A program made the translations under genes and the position numbers. The notes beneath the pieces are model-generated. The model saw only the letters and a list, made by a program, of their open reading frames with translations. It was not told the origin of the DNA and searched no databases. From Danxiaibacter flavus (lineage in GTDB: Bacteria > Bacteroidota > Bacteroidia > Chitinophagales > Chitinophagaceae): a stretch of 64,000 nucleotides of DNA. Numbering within the stretch: position 1 is the first letter of the stretch; every line of letters begins with the position of its first letter. Positions 8,119 through 17,666 of the stretch are shown piece by piece. The stretch is from NCBI RefSeq assembly GCF_041060425.1, contig NZ_JAULBC010000012.1:1-64000 (forward strand), written 5' to 3'.

Positions 8119-8901
8119 ATGGACAAGTTGATTATCATAAAGGTTGGCGGTAACATTATAGATGATGAACAAAAGCTGTCATCATTCTTAACTTCTTTTG
8201 CTTCGGTTGAAGGCAAGAAGATCCTGGTGCACGGCGGCGGAAAACTGGCGACCAAAATGGCTGCACAGCTTGGCGTTGAGCAACAGATGATTGATGGCAG
8301 AAGAATTACCGACGCTGAAACACTCAAGATTGTAACCATGGTATATGCCGGTTACATTAACAAAAATATTGTAGCGCAGTTACAGGCAAGAGGTTGCAAT
8401 GCGATCGGTTTATGCGGTGCAGATGGAAATGTTATTCAATCTCACAAAAGAGTTCATCCGACAATTGACTATGGTTTTGTGGGAGACGTTGATTCCATCA
8501 ATACCAGTTTACTGAAAAGCTTGCTTGACCAGGATGTAAATGTGGTAATGGCGCCCATCACTCATAATAAAGAAGGTTTACTGCTTAACACCAATGCAGA
8601 TACAATTGCGCAGGAGATTGCCCAGGCAATGAGTGGTCTATATAGTGTGCAGCTAATCTACTCTTTTGAAAAAAGCGGTGTGTTGTTAAATGCAGAAGAC
8701 GATAGCACGGTGATCCCGGGCATAAATCCCGAATCATACAAGGAATTGAAAGAAAAGAATGTGATTTTCGCCGGCATGATCCCGAAACTGGACAATGCTT
8801 TCACCGCTCTTAAAAAAGGTGTAAGCAAAGTGGTGATAGGAAAAGCCGAAGAGTTGCAGGCCCTTATAACAGGCAAGGCAGGGACAACAATACAAGAATA
8901 G
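8119..8901 (+). CDS. argB: Acetylglutamate kinase
   Basis: An amino-acid kinase of 260 residues that phosphorylates N-acetylglutamate. K8-V-G-G starts the ATP site, VHGGGKLAT (37-45) is the glycine loop, IDGRRITD holds the substrate-binding arginine, and GMIPKLDNA near the C-terminus is the second lysine motif. There is no long N-terminal helix of the kind that mediates hexamer formation in arginine-inhibited enzymes, so it probably resembles the short dimeric, less arginine-sensitive form; that is inference. In many genomes argB precedes argC, but here it follows argF'. Confidence 0.95.
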   Translation: MDKLIIIKVGGNIIDDEQKLSSFLTSFASVEGKKILVHGGGKLATKMAAQLGVEQQMIDGRRITDAETLKIVTMVYAGYINKNIVAQLQARGCNAIGLCGADGNVIQSHKRVHPTIDYGFVGDVDSINTSLLKSLLDQDVNVVMAPITHNKEGLLLNTNADTIAQEIAQAMSGLYSVQLIYSFEKSGVLLNAEDDSTVIPGINPESYKELKEKNVIFAGMIPKLDNAFTALKKGVSKVVIGKAEELQALITGKAGTTIQE

Positions 8902-8939
8902 TACGAAGGGCTGTGCGAAAAGGCGAACTGTTGAACATA

Positions 8940-8969
8940 GGTACTTCGTACTTCGTAACTCGTACTTGA
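8940..8969. repeat. 'GTACTTCGTACTTCGTA' phrase repeat
   Basis: One copy of a family found also at 13488-13515, 13659-13687, 34518-34546, 41708-41724 and 41886-41921, in either orientation. The unit is a near-palindrome built of GTACTTCGTA steps. Confidence 0.8.
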
Positions 8970-9049
8970 CATGACATTCACAATGAGAAACACCAAACTA
9001 CTACAGCAACATTTTATAACAAATAACTGGTTGAAAGATCAGTGATTTT

Positions 9050-10144
9050 ATGATAATGAATTTACCGACTGTAATGAATGAGAATATTTCGATACTTGCA
9101 AAAAATGCGACAAGTCTGCTGAAACAATTGATCTCCACGCCTTCCTTTAGTAAAGAGGAAGAAGTAACAGCGGAGATCATCGAAAGTTTTATTGAGTCCA
9201 AAGGAGTTACAACGTACAGCTACCTCAACAACATTTGGGCTAAGAACAAATATTTCGACGAAAGCAAACCCACCATTCTTTTAAATTCTCATCACGACAC
9301 GGTACGACCCAATAAGGGGTACACATTAGATCCCTTCTCTCCCATTGAAAAAGATGGAAAATTATATGGCTTGGGCAGCAATGATGCAGGCGGATGTCTT
9401 GTTTCACTCATTGCTACATTCCTTCATTTTTATAAGGAGCCATCTTTAAAATATAACCTGGTTATTGCAGCCACAGCTGAAGAAGAGATTTCCGGCCACA
9501 ACGGTGTGGAAATCCTGTTACCACGTCTGCCAAAAATTGATTTCGGAATTGTAGGCGAGCCTACATTAATGAATATGGCGCTCGCTGAGAAAGGTCTCCT
9601 CGTGCTCGATTGTACGGCACACGGAAGAGCCGGCCATGCTGCACGTGAGGAAGGCGAAAATGCTTTGTATAAAGCAGTTGACGATATTCAGTGGTTCCGC
9701 AATTATAAATATGATAAGGTTTCGAGCCTGCTTGGCCCCATGAAAATGAGCGTAACCATTATCAATGCTGGTTCCCAACACAATGTAGTTCCGCATGAGT
9801 GTAAGTTTACGGTTGATGTGCGAGTGAACGAACTGTACACTTTTGAAGAGGTCCTGGATATAATCCGTGCCAATGTTAAAAGCGATGTTCAGCCGAGAAG
9901 CAGCCGTCTTCGGTCTACTTCAATTGCGGTTGACCATCCGCTGATCCAGGCAGGTGTTGAGTTGGGAAGAACTTATTACGGCTCGCCCACTACCAGCGAC
10001 AAAGCTCTGATGAACTTTCCAACACTTAAAATGGGGCCTGGCGATAGCGCACGTAGCCACACTGCGGATGAGTTCATCTTCCTTGATGAAATAACCAACG
10101 GCATTGACTTATATATTCAGTTGTTAGATAAGATTTTACGCTGA
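9050..10144 (+). CDS. argE: M20-family deacetylase, probable acetylornithine/acetylcitrulline deacetylase
   Basis: A zinc-dependent M20/ArgE-DapE hydrolase of 364 residues. Metal-site motifs are visible: HHD at 81-83, D112 in GSNDAGG, and the glutamates of TAEEE (142-146). The dimerisation domain lies at about residues 170-280. Placed between argB and argH, with an N-acylornithine carbamoyltransferase upstream, its job is most likely to remove the acyl group from N-acetylcitrulline to give citrulline for ArgG. A second ATG at 9056 could also be the start. DapE-type activity cannot be excluded from sequence alone. Confidence 0.9.
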   Translation: MIMNLPTVMNENISILAKNATSLLKQLISTPSFSKEEEVTAEIIESFIESKGVTTYSYLNNIWAKNKYFDESKPTILLNSHHDTVRPNKGYTLDPFSPIEKDGKLYGLGSNDAGGCLVSLIATFLHFYKEPSLKYNLVIAATAEEEISGHNGVEILLPRLPKIDFGIVGEPTLMNMALAEKGLLVLDCTAHGRAGHAAREEGENALYKAVDDIQWFRNYKYDKVSSLLGPMKMSVTIINAGSQHNVVPHECKFTVDVRVNELYTFEEVLDIIRANVKSDVQPRSSRLRSTSIAVDHPLIQAGVELGRTYYGSPTTSDKALMNFPTLKMGPGDSARSHTADEFIFLDEITNGIDLYIQLLDKILR

Positions 10145-10160
10145 TCCTAACACACGAATC

Positions 10161-10210
10161 GATTTTGACTTTTTAATTTTCCTGCCCGACTGGTCAGGCG
10201 GGGACTTTTG
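10161..10210. repeat. 'TTTTGACTTTTT' phrase with CCTGCCCG...CAGGCGGG palindrome
   Basis: The 22-base palindrome at 10181-10202 is identical to that at 1464-1485, and both sit inside the same TTTTGACTTTT phrase. Confidence 0.8.
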
Positions 10211-10240
10211 AACTAAATGAAATAAGGTAAAATATTTACT

Positions 10241-11575
10241 ATGAAGCTCTGGCAAAAGAATACAGCATCACTTAAAGAGGTAGAACAATTTACTGTTGGT
10301 AATGATCGTGAATTCGATATTTTATTGGCGCCTTTTGATGTGATCGGCAATATTGCGCACGCAAAAATGCTGGCCAGCGTGGGCCTGTTGACAAACGACG
10401 AAGCTGCTGATCTTGTAAAAGAGCTTAGAAAAATATACACCAGCATCAGCGAAGATGAATTTTCTATCAGACCAGATGTTGAAGACATTCATTCCCAGGT
10501 AGAGTTTTTATTAACGGAGAAACTAGGTGATACAGGTAAAAAGATCCATTCTGCCAGAAGCCGTAATGACCAGGTTTTGCTGGATGTTAAACTGTTTTTG
10601 CGCAGTGAGATAGAAAAGACCGTTTTGTCTGTACAATCATTCTTCGAATTATTGATTGCTAAAAGCGAAGAATTCAAAGACGATTTATTGCCAGGCTATA
10701 CCCACCTGCAGTTAGCAATGCCATCTTCTTTTGGTTTGTGGTTAGGCGCTTATGCGGAAAGTCTTGTAGACGATACCGTGATGCTGAAAGCTGCCTATGA
10801 TGTTGTTAATAAAAATCCGTTAGGCTCTGCCGCCGGTTACGGATCTTCTTTCCCGATCAACAGGACCATGACGACAGAGTTGCTTGGCTTTGCCGATTTA
10901 AACTATAATGTTGTGTATGCACAAATGGGGCGGGGAAAAGCGGAACGAATTGTAGCGATGGCTTTGGCGAATGTTGCTGATACACTGGCAAGATTGTCAA
11001 TGGATGCTTGTCTGTATCTGAATCAGAACTTTGGTTTTATTAGTTTTCCCACTGAGTTAACCACAGGAAGCAGCATTATGCCTCATAAAAAGAATCCGGA
11101 TGTTTTTGAACTGATCCGCTCTCAATGCAACAGGATAAAATCTTTGCCTAACGAGATCATGATGATGACTACCAATCTGCCTTCCGGCTATCATCGCGAT
11201 CTTCAACTGCTGAAAGAACACCTGTTCCCTGCCCTCGGCATATTGCGCGATTGTATTGATATGGCCGGCCTGATGCTGAACAACATGGAGGTTAAGAAGA
11301 ATATTCTTGAAGACGAGAAGTACAAATACCTGTTCAGTGTTGAAGAAGTAAACAAGCTTGTTTTAGAAGGCGTGGCTTTTAGAGATGCTTACAAGCAAGT
11401 TGGTTTTGCTATTGAAGACAATGTGTTTACCTACGATACAAAAGTGGCGCACACACACGAGGGAAGTATTGGTAATCTGAAAAACGACGCAATCACAGAT
11501 AATATGCAGCGGCTGTTACAATCCTTCAATTTTGAGGTATATCACGCAGCGATCGATAATCTGTTACATCAATAG
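10241..11575 (+). CDS. argH: Argininosuccinate lyase
   Basis: It splits argininosuccinate into arginine and fumarate, the last step of the pathway. The protein has 444 residues, near the family norm. The fumarase/aspartase signature is GSSIMPHKKNPD (276-287), with the catalytic serine in the flexible loop. Conserved region 1 is HSARSRNDQV (103-112), and H155 in GYTHLQLAMP is the second catalytic histidine. It closes the arginine cluster; its stop codon overlaps the 3' end of the convergent PAS/HisKA gene by 7 bases, so no room remains for a separate terminator. Confidence 0.95.
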   Translation: MKLWQKNTASLKEVEQFTVGNDREFDILLAPFDVIGNIAHAKMLASVGLLTNDEAADLVKELRKIYTSISEDEFSIRPDVEDIHSQVEFLLTEKLGDTGKKIHSARSRNDQVLLDVKLFLRSEIEKTVLSVQSFFELLIAKSEEFKDDLLPGYTHLQLAMPSSFGLWLGAYAESLVDDTVMLKAAYDVVNKNPLGSAAGYGSSFPINRTMTTELLGFADLNYNVVYAQMGRGKAERIVAMALANVADTLARLSMDACLYLNQNFGFISFPTELTTGSSIMPHKKNPDVFELIRSQCNRIKSLPNEIMMMTTNLPSGYHRDLQLLKEHLFPALGILRDCIDMAGLMLNNMEVKKNILEDEKYKYLFSVEEVNKLVLEGVAFRDAYKQVGFAIEDNVFTYDTKVAHTHEGSIGNLKNDAITDNMQRLLQSFNFEVYHAAIDNLLHQ

Positions 11576-12264
11576 ATCTTAAAGACCTGTTCGTTTTCGT
11601 TGGCCTTAAGTACCTGGTTCATTTCCCTGGAAATTACATCCAGTTTGGAAACTTCTTTGTACAGAATGCCCATCATTTCGTTAAGTTCTTCATCGCTTAC
11701 AAGGCCATCCTTGATCAGATCTATAATACCCAGCATATTGGTGATAGGAGAACGCAGGTTGTGTGAAACAAGATAAGCGTACTGACGCAATTGTGTTGAT
11801 TGATGCATCAGCTCTTTGTTGCGCTGGTGCAGCAATTTTACATTGTTCTGTATATCAGTTACATCGCGTACGATGCGCATGGAGTACTGATCATTGATTT
11901 TTATGCATCTTGATGTGTAACTACGCACAATTCCATTGGGAAAAGGAAGGTCATAGTTGAAATAATGGATTTTACCCGTTTCAATAGGATAAGTGATGTG
12001 ATGCATTAATTCTGAAGCGAAATCTCCTGGAAAATTATGATCGCGGATGTTGGAGTTGTAGATAAATGAATCCTGCTGGTAAATCTCCCCAATTCCTTTT
12101 TTATAATCAACATAGTTGCCTTCTTTATCCATGACAAAAATGAAGTCCGGGATCGCATTGATTATATCATAAAAGCAATTATAAAAGTTTTCAGACAATG
12201 CAAGCAGGGTTTGCAATGGCTTATCGGGCCCCTCGGGATGTTTTTCTTTATTGTTGCTGGTCAT
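11569..12264 (-). CDS. PAS-HisKA protein lacking a kinase ATPase domain
   Basis: A 231-residue protein with an N-terminal PAS domain (IINAIPDFIFVMDKEGNYVDY...) and a C-terminal dimerisation/phosphoacceptor helix (YAYLVSHNLRSPITNML, with the H-box histidine). It stops about 50 residues later, before any N, G1 or G2 box of an HATPase domain. It may be a phosphotransfer or decoy partner of another kinase, or a truncated sensor. I see no frameshifted HATPase sequence downstream, where argH lies convergently. An upstream in-frame ATG at 12312 is possible, but TAAATTTTTA just before it looks like a -7 element, which favours the ATG at 12264. Confidence 0.75.
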   Translation of the reverse strand: MTSNNKEKHPEGPDKPLQTLLALSENFYNCFYDIINAIPDFIFVMDKEGNYVDYKKGIGEIYQQDSFIYNSNIRDHNFPGDFASELMHHITYPIETGKIHYFNYDLPFPNGIVRSYTSRCIKINDQYSMRIVRDVTDIQNNVKLLHQRNKELMHQSTQLRQYAYLVSHNLRSPITNMLGIIDLIKDGLVSDEELNEMMGILYKEVSKLDVISREMNQVLKANENEQVFKIY

Positions 12265-12406
12265 AATAATCAGGCGTAATGTGAAAATACGGTAATCACC
12301 ATATTTCACCATAAAAATTTATGCAGAAGGTGTTTCATCAAGAGCCTGACTGTTGATGGCCTGACAGCAAACCGCGGTAGCTGCATTTGTTCAGTAACAA
12401 AGCGTG

Positions 12407-12601
12407 CTAATCATTTTGGTTGAGCTTTTTCAAGTAACCAATTGCGTGAAAGACCATGGCAAAAAAACAAGCTGATAATAGTAATAAAGAATGCAGCTTT
12501 TTTTCATTCAGCTCTAACCGCATACAGTAAGCATATGTGATACTGGAGGTGGAAGCTATAAGTGACAGTATCACCCATAGCCATCCAATGTTTTTTCTCA
12601 T
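12407..12601 (-). CDS. Small two-helix membrane protein
   Basis: A 64-residue reading frame predicted to span the membrane twice (about residues 5-25 and 36-56), with a short charged loop (ELNEKK) between and a polar, basic C-terminus. The hydrophobic pattern is regular enough to support a real gene, but I do not recognise the family. It lies downstream of sdhB on the same strand, 60 bases away. Confidence 0.5.
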   Translation of the reverse strand: MRKNIGWLWVILSLIASTSSITYAYCMRLELNEKKLHSLLLLSACFFAMVFHAIGYLKKLNQND

Positions 12602-12664
12602 GTGACGATATTTAAGGCTTACCCTTACAGTTTCTTCAAATACGAATCCGTGCCAACAGCCCGT

Positions 12665-13411
12665 TTATTTTTCCAGGATCCGTGATTTGTTGTATTCGTA
12701 GTTCATACGCGCAATATTCAGGACCGAGATCTCCTGTGGACATTCAACTTCACAAGCTTCGGTATTTGTGCAGTGGCCGAATCCTTCGCTGTCCATTTGA
12801 TTCATCATACTCTTTACCCGGGTGCGCGCTTCTTCTTTTCCTTGTGGTAGTAATGCAAGGTGAGCAACCTTGGCTGATGTAAACAGCGCCGCGCTTGAAT
12901 TTTTGCAAGTGGCTACACAGGCGCCGCAACCAATGCAGGCTGCAGAGTCAAATGCCGCTTCTGCAGTTTCGTGATTGATCGGAATACTGTTTGCTTCCGG
13001 TGCTTGTCCTGTGCTGGCAGAAATAAATCCTCCCGCGGCTATAATGCGATCAAAAGAAGTACGATCTATCTTCAAGTCCCTGATGATAGGAAACGCTGTC
13101 GCGCGGAACGGTTCAATATAAATCGTGTCACCATCCTTAAATGAACGCATGTGAAGCTGACAGGTTGTTGTGTTCGACAGCGGTCCGTGTGCCCGGCCGT
13201 TAATCATAACGCCGCATTGTCCGCAAATTCCTTCCCTGCAATCATGATCAAATTCAACCACACGTTCACCTTTTTCAACAAGCGCTTCATTCAGCATGTC
13301 CAGCATTTCAAGAAAGGACATGTGCTCGGAAACATTATCCAGTGTATAGTCCGCAAGCTTTCCATAGCTGGTCCGGTCTTCCTGCCGCCATATTTTTAAG
13401 TATAGTTTCAT
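12665..13411 (-). CDS. sdhB: Succinate dehydrogenase / fumarate reductase iron-sulfur subunit
   Basis: It carries electrons from the flavoprotein to the membrane quinone site. All three clusters are visible: [2Fe-2S] as C58-REGI-C63-GQ-C66 with C84; the [4Fe-4S] start motif CIGCGACVATC; and the last motif CTNTEACEVECPQ, where the [3Fe-4S] and remaining ligands lie. The protein has 248 residues. It is last of the sdhC-sdhA-sdhB set, but a gap of 276 bases full of phrase repeats separates it from sdhA, much wider than the 3 bases between sdhA and sdhC. Confidence 0.95.
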   Translation of the reverse strand: MKLYLKIWRQEDRTSYGKLADYTLDNVSEHMSFLEMLDMLNEALVEKGERVVEFDHDCREGICGQCGVMINGRAHGPLSNTTTCQLHMRSFKDGDTIYIEPFRATAFPIIRDLKIDRTSFDRIIAAGGFISASTGQAPEANSIPINHETAEAAFDSAACIGCGACVATCKNSSAALFTSAKVAHLALLPQGKEEARTRVKSMMNQMDSEGFGHCTNTEACEVECPQEISVLNIARMNYEYNKSRILEK

Positions 13412-13427
13412 ATCAATAAATTAAGTC

Positions 13428-13687
13428 AATAGTGAATGGTGAATAGTGAAAGGTGCATCAGTGTCCTTTTTATTTTGACCTGGTTTCAAGTACGAGTTAC
13501 GAAGTACGAAGTACGTTGCTGTGATCTTGCTAATATTTTTTGAAGCTTCTAAATAATTAAAAGGCCAATGATTTAATGAGCCCGATAAACCTAAGTACTT
13601 CCAACTTCATACTTACTAACAATTAAAAAGCCTGTATTCAGTTCGCCTGATCAATCAAGGTACTTCGTACTTCGTATTTCGTACTTG
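13428..13687. repeat. Phrase repeats inside the sdh operon
   Basis: Position 13428-13456 is a GTGAATGGTGAATAGTGAAAGG unit in pieces. GTACGAAGTACGAAG-type units are at 13488-13515, with an opposite-orientation copy at 13659-13687. The 140 bases between show nothing recognisable. No gene fits here. Confidence 0.75.
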
Positions 13688-15595
13688 CTACTTATAGCTT
13701 CTCACCGCCAGTTCCACCTCTGTAAACTCCAATGGTTCTTTATGCAGTTCTTCTTCTGCGTCTTTTCCCTTGTACTCCCAGGCTGATACAAAGCAGAAAT
13801 TTTGGTCATCTCTGAGTGCCTCGCCATCGGGAGTCTGGTATTCTTCTCTGAAGTGCGCACCGCAGGATTCGTTGCGGGTTAACGCATCATAACACATGAG
13901 TTCTCCCAGTTCAAGATAGTCTGCCACGCGGCCGGCCTTTTCCAGCTCACTGTTTACCTTGCCGTCGCCAGGTATTCGCAGTTCCTTGTAGAACCTTTCG
14001 CGTAACATTTTAATTTCTTTGATCGCTTCTTCCAACCCTTCTTTGCTGCGGCTGAGCCCGCATTTGTCATACAATAATTTGCCCAGTGTTTTGTGGAAGT
14101 AGTCCGCAGACAGATGCCCTTGAATATGCATTAAATCACCCAGCTGCCGGCGAACCTTTCTTTCTGCGAAATCAAACGCAGGATCCTTTACGTCGATCTT
14201 GCCTGTCTTTAGTTCTCCTGCCAGGTAATTGGGGATAGTATATGGAGCAATAAAATAGCCATCCACACAGGCCTGCAATAACGAATTTGCTCCAAGCCTG
14301 TTTGCGCCATGATCTCCAAAGTTGGCTTCGCCCAAAGCAAACAAACCAGGAATGGTAGTCATCAGTTCATAATCTACCCACAAGCCTCCCATGGTGAAAT
14401 GCGCAGATGGCGAGATCAGCATGGGCTCCGTATAAGCATTGATCCCCGTGATCTTTTCATACATACGGAAAAGGTTGCCGTATTTTTCTTCAATCTTGTC
14501 TTTGCCCTGTTCCCTGATCGCTTTTGAAAAATCAAGACATACAGCATTCTTCATTTCGCCAACACCATGGCCAGCATCGATGCGTTCTTTGGCAGCTCTG
14601 GAAGAAATATCGCGGGGTGCAAGATTGCCGAAGGATGGATAGCGACGCTCGAGGTAATAATCCCTTTCTTCTTCCGGAATGTCATTAGGATGCCGCGTGT
14701 CATTTTGTTTTTTAGGAACCCAGATCCGGCCGTCATTGCGTAGCGATTCAGACATCAATGTCAGCTTGGACTGATGTTCGCCATGTTGAGGCAGAGATGT
14801 TGGGTGCACCTGGATCCAGCTCACGCCCGCCATGTACGCGCCTTTTTTATGCGCACGCCAGATCGCTGAACCATTGCAGCCCATCGCCAATGTTGATAAA
14901 TAATAGATCTTTCCGTAACCGCCGGTTGCCAGAACAACAGCATGTGCACTGTGACGTTCAATTTCACCTGTTTCAAGATCACGCGAAATAATACCCCTGG
15001 CTTTTCCGTCGATGACAACAAGCTCAAGCATTTCATGTCTTGAAAACAATTGAATCCTTCCGGCAGCAACCTGCCTCATCAGCGCCTGGTATGAACCAAG
15101 CAATAATTGCTGACCCGTTTGTCCGCGTGCGTAAAATGTTCGCGAAACCTGTACACCACCAAACGAACGGTTATTTAAATAACCACCATATTCTCTTGCA
15201 AAGGGAACACCTTGCGCAACAGCCTGGTCAATCAGGTTGGCAGAACATTCTGCAAGCCGGTAAACGTTTGCTTCGCGCGAGCGGAAATCACCGCCTTTAA
15301 TTGTATCGTAAAACATACGATAGACGCTATCGCCGTCATTCTTATAATTCTTACATGCATTAACCCCGCCCTGCGCAGCCACAGAGTGTGCGCGCCTTGG
15401 CGTATCCTGGAAACAAAAGGATTTTACGTTGTAGCCTTGTTCTGCCAGTGACGCCGCACATGATGCTCCGGCTAAACCGGTGCCCACCACAATTATATCC
15501 AGCTTTTTGCGGTTGGCCGGGTTTACAAGCTTTGCATGCGATTTATAATTACTCCATTTTTCTGACAATTTGCCTTCCGGAATTTTTGCATTCAT
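13688..15595 (-). CDS. sdhA: Succinate dehydrogenase / fumarate reductase flavoprotein subunit
   Basis: The FAD subunit that oxidises succinate (or reduces fumarate), 635 residues. The dinucleotide-binding strand is IIVVGTGLAGASCA (34-47), and the histidine expected to hold FAD covalently is H70 in RRAHSVAAQGG. The substrate-site segment GAHFREEYQTPDG with its arginine is near the C-terminus. The size and the HFTMGGLWVDYE block match the B-type (Bacteroidota and epsilon-group) enzymes. It begins 3 bases after sdhC and is certainly cotranscribed with it. Confidence 0.95.
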   Translation of the reverse strand: MNAKIPEGKLSEKWSNYKSHAKLVNPANRKKLDIIVVGTGLAGASCAASLAEQGYNVKSFCFQDTPRRAHSVAAQGGVNACKNYKNDGDSVYRMFYDTIKGGDFRSREANVYRLAECSANLIDQAVAQGVPFAREYGGYLNNRSFGGVQVSRTFYARGQTGQQLLLGSYQALMRQVAAGRIQLFSRHEMLELVVIDGKARGIISRDLETGEIERHSAHAVVLATGGYGKIYYLSTLAMGCNGSAIWRAHKKGAYMAGVSWIQVHPTSLPQHGEHQSKLTLMSESLRNDGRIWVPKKQNDTRHPNDIPEEERDYYLERRYPSFGNLAPRDISSRAAKERIDAGHGVGEMKNAVCLDFSKAIREQGKDKIEEKYGNLFRMYEKITGINAYTEPMLISPSAHFTMGGLWVDYELMTTIPGLFALGEANFGDHGANRLGANSLLQACVDGYFIAPYTIPNYLAGELKTGKIDVKDPAFDFAERKVRRQLGDLMHIQGHLSADYFHKTLGKLLYDKCGLSRSKEGLEEAIKEIKMLRERFYKELRIPGDGKVNSELEKAGRVADYLELGELMCYDALTRNESCGAHFREEYQTPDGEALRDDQNFCFVSAWEYKGKDAEEELHKEPLEFTEVELAVRSYK

Positions 15596-15598
15596 GGT

Positions 15599-16261
15599 TT
15601 AAGCTTTTGTAAAATGAACGTATACAGGTATCAACATAAATCCGATGGTAATAATGCCGGTATAAGCCCATCCGGCCACTTTTACCCACCTGATATATTT
15701 CGGGTGATAAACGCCTAACGTACGTCCCGCACTGAAAAAGCCATGTAAAAGGTGAAAGCCTAGTGCAATCATAGCAACCTCGTACATGACGACATACCAC
15801 CATTCTTTGTAAGCAGCTACAACTACTGTGTACAGATCTTTGTTTCCTTTCTCATCCAGAGGCAACGTCGTGAATTTGTATTGATACCAGAAGTCTTTGA
15901 AGTGAATAACGAGGAATGCGAAAATAATTGTGCCTAACAAACCCATATTGCGGCTCTGCCATGTGGAGGCGGAACTGCGTCTGTCATATTTATATTTCTT
16001 ACCGCTCGCCAGTTTATTTTTTCGTGTTACGACTAGGGCGTAAACAACATGGCCGATAATAGAAGCATACAAAACATAAGCAATTACCTCGATGATAATA
16101 TTGCCTGCAAGCAAATGTGAGTACCAATTGAATTGTTGCTTTGCCTCTTCACCGGGAAGCAGTAGTTGAATATTGCCAAGTAAATGAATGACGAGAAAAA
16201 AACAGAGAAAGAGTCCCGTGCCGGCCATCCATAATTTGCGCTGATGTGTTGCAGATTTCAT
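15599..16261 (-). CDS. sdhC: Succinate dehydrogenase cytochrome b subunit (B-type, single anchor)
   Basis: A 220-residue membrane protein with five predicted membrane helices, the single di-heme anchor of B-type succinate:menaquinone oxidoreductase; no separate sdhD is needed. Histidines for heme ligation lie in helices, for example in FFLVIHLLGNI, SIIGHVVYAL and GFHLLHGFF. I chose the ATG at 16261; the longer frame begins with TTG at 16360 and adds 33 residues without membrane character. First gene of the sdhC-A-B set. Confidence 0.93.
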   Translation of the reverse strand: MKSATHQRKLWMAGTGLFLCFFLVIHLLGNIQLLLPGEEAKQQFNWYSHLLAGNIIIEVIAYVLYASIIGHVVYALVVTRKNKLASGKKYKYDRRSSASTWQSRNMGLLGTIIFAFLVIHFKDFWYQYKFTTLPLDEKGNKDLYTVVVAAYKEWWYVVMYEVAMIALGFHLLHGFFSAGRTLGVYHPKYIRWVKVAGWAYTGIITIGFMLIPVYVHFTKA

Positions 16262-16387
16262 AGCTTCCTGATTAAGATGAAGAATATACTTATGTACGCT
16301 TTTCTTAAAAAAATTATTACATCTATAACAACCAACCGCTTCATTTGTTGCTCCGGCCAACCAATCACCCGGATCCGTGAAATCAGA

Positions 16388-17530
16388 CTAAAATCTCACC
16401 TGTAACTGAACAATTGCTGTATTGTGCGAATACATTGTTGTTAAGGGAATATTTGTTTTATAGATGTCAATATAAACGCCTGCCTGTAATAATGCAGAAA
16501 AGTTATCTGCGAATTCCATTGCTACCATCGGAGTGATTGTTTGCCTCGTATCGTTGGTTGGCTGTTTGTAATTTTCGTCAAAATATTCGTAGCGGGACGA
16601 TACCTGTAATGAACTTACTTGTTTGCCCATACAACGGTATTTTAATGTTGGCAAAACATAAAATCCTTTCATTTTAAACTGATCAAGTGGGTGAATTCCG
16701 CCACAACTTTTAAATGCCGAGAAGTTTGTCCCATCTTTATATTCACCGGAAAGTTTTAGTGATAGGCGGTTGCTTAAAGAAAGGTCGGTAGCAAAATCTC
16801 CTCCCCAGGCATAACCATTCCTGTTATCGGTGCTGCCTGATCCGCCATTAACGCCAATCGTAGTCCTTTTAAAAGGGCTTATTTCAATCCTTGCATAAAT
16901 ATGTTTGTTGTTGTCGTTGTCTGTTTGCTGATTGCGGTTATTTCCATTGTGTACGCCGACATAATAGCGGACAGGCATTTTGTTTTCTTTATTAAGATCA
17001 CCATAAATGCACATGCCCAATTGAAAACTTTGCCAGCCGTTACTGCCAAAAGCATTGTACTGATTGGAATAGTCCAGCGATTGAATAAGATCTGCCGGAA
17101 TCAGATCTTCTATACCGAAGAAAGGCCGGTATTGTCCCGCGATAACATGCAAGTGCCTGTTGAGCGTATATCGTACAAACGCATTTTCTAACACCTTATT
17201 ATTTACATTGGATGAATTGAACTCCGCAAAATTTATGAGCAGGCTTGCATCGAAGTGAGCATTTATTTTTGCGTTAGCCTGCAAACGTACGCGCCTTAAA
17301 GAAAAACTGTTGGTAACACAATTACCTGAATCAATATTTTTACCAGCCACATCAACACGGCGGTTGAGTGATAATGAATATCTGGTCTGCAGTAATCCGG
17401 AGAAAGTAAGAATACGATTAGCTGTGCCCCGTGATACCGAATCTTTTTTTACTTCCTGGGCGCGCAAACAAAAATTAAGGGATGCTGAGAAAAGAAGAAA
17501 AACTGTGCATATAAGTTTATGTCTGATCAC
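16388..17530 (-). CDS. OprP/OprO-type outer-membrane porin
   Basis: A 380-residue outer-membrane beta-barrel protein. A signal peptide covers about the first 24 residues (ending LRAQ), followed by alternating strands such as FSGLLQTRYSLSL and VRLQANAKINAHFDASLLINF, and it ends in the aromatic VQLQVRF typical of barrel C-termini. The pattern IAGQYRPFFGIEDLIPADLIQSLD is characteristic of the phosphate-selective porin O/P family. The ligand in Bacteroidota is not established. The start codon is GTG. It lies upstream of sdhC on the same strand (126-base gap), with no clear functional link. Confidence 0.82.
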   Translation of the reverse strand: MIRHKLICTVFLLFSASLNFCLRAQEVKKDSVSRGTANRILTFSGLLQTRYSLSLNRRVDVAGKNIDSGNCVTNSFSLRRVRLQANAKINAHFDASLLINFAEFNSSNVNNKVLENAFVRYTLNRHLHVIAGQYRPFFGIEDLIPADLIQSLDYSNQYNAFGSNGWQSFQLGMCIYGDLNKENKMPVRYYVGVHNGNNRNQQTDNDNNKHIYARIEISPFKRTTIGVNGGSGSTDNRNGYAWGGDFATDLSLSNRLSLKLSGEYKDGTNFSAFKSCGGIHPLDQFKMKGFYVLPTLKYRCMGKQVSSLQVSSRYEYFDENYKQPTNDTRQTITPMVAMEFADNFSALLQAGVYIDIYKTNIPLTTMYSHNTAIVQLQVRF

Positions 17531-17666
17531 GCATCCCTTTTATAAATGAAGAAAAATGGTAATGCGCGAAGTAAGGATGCATGGGTTGGAGAAGAAATGA
17601 TAAAAAGTGTGTTGGGGCTTGATTTTTATCAGGTAATTGATTTTATGGAAAAAAATGACTGAGAGG

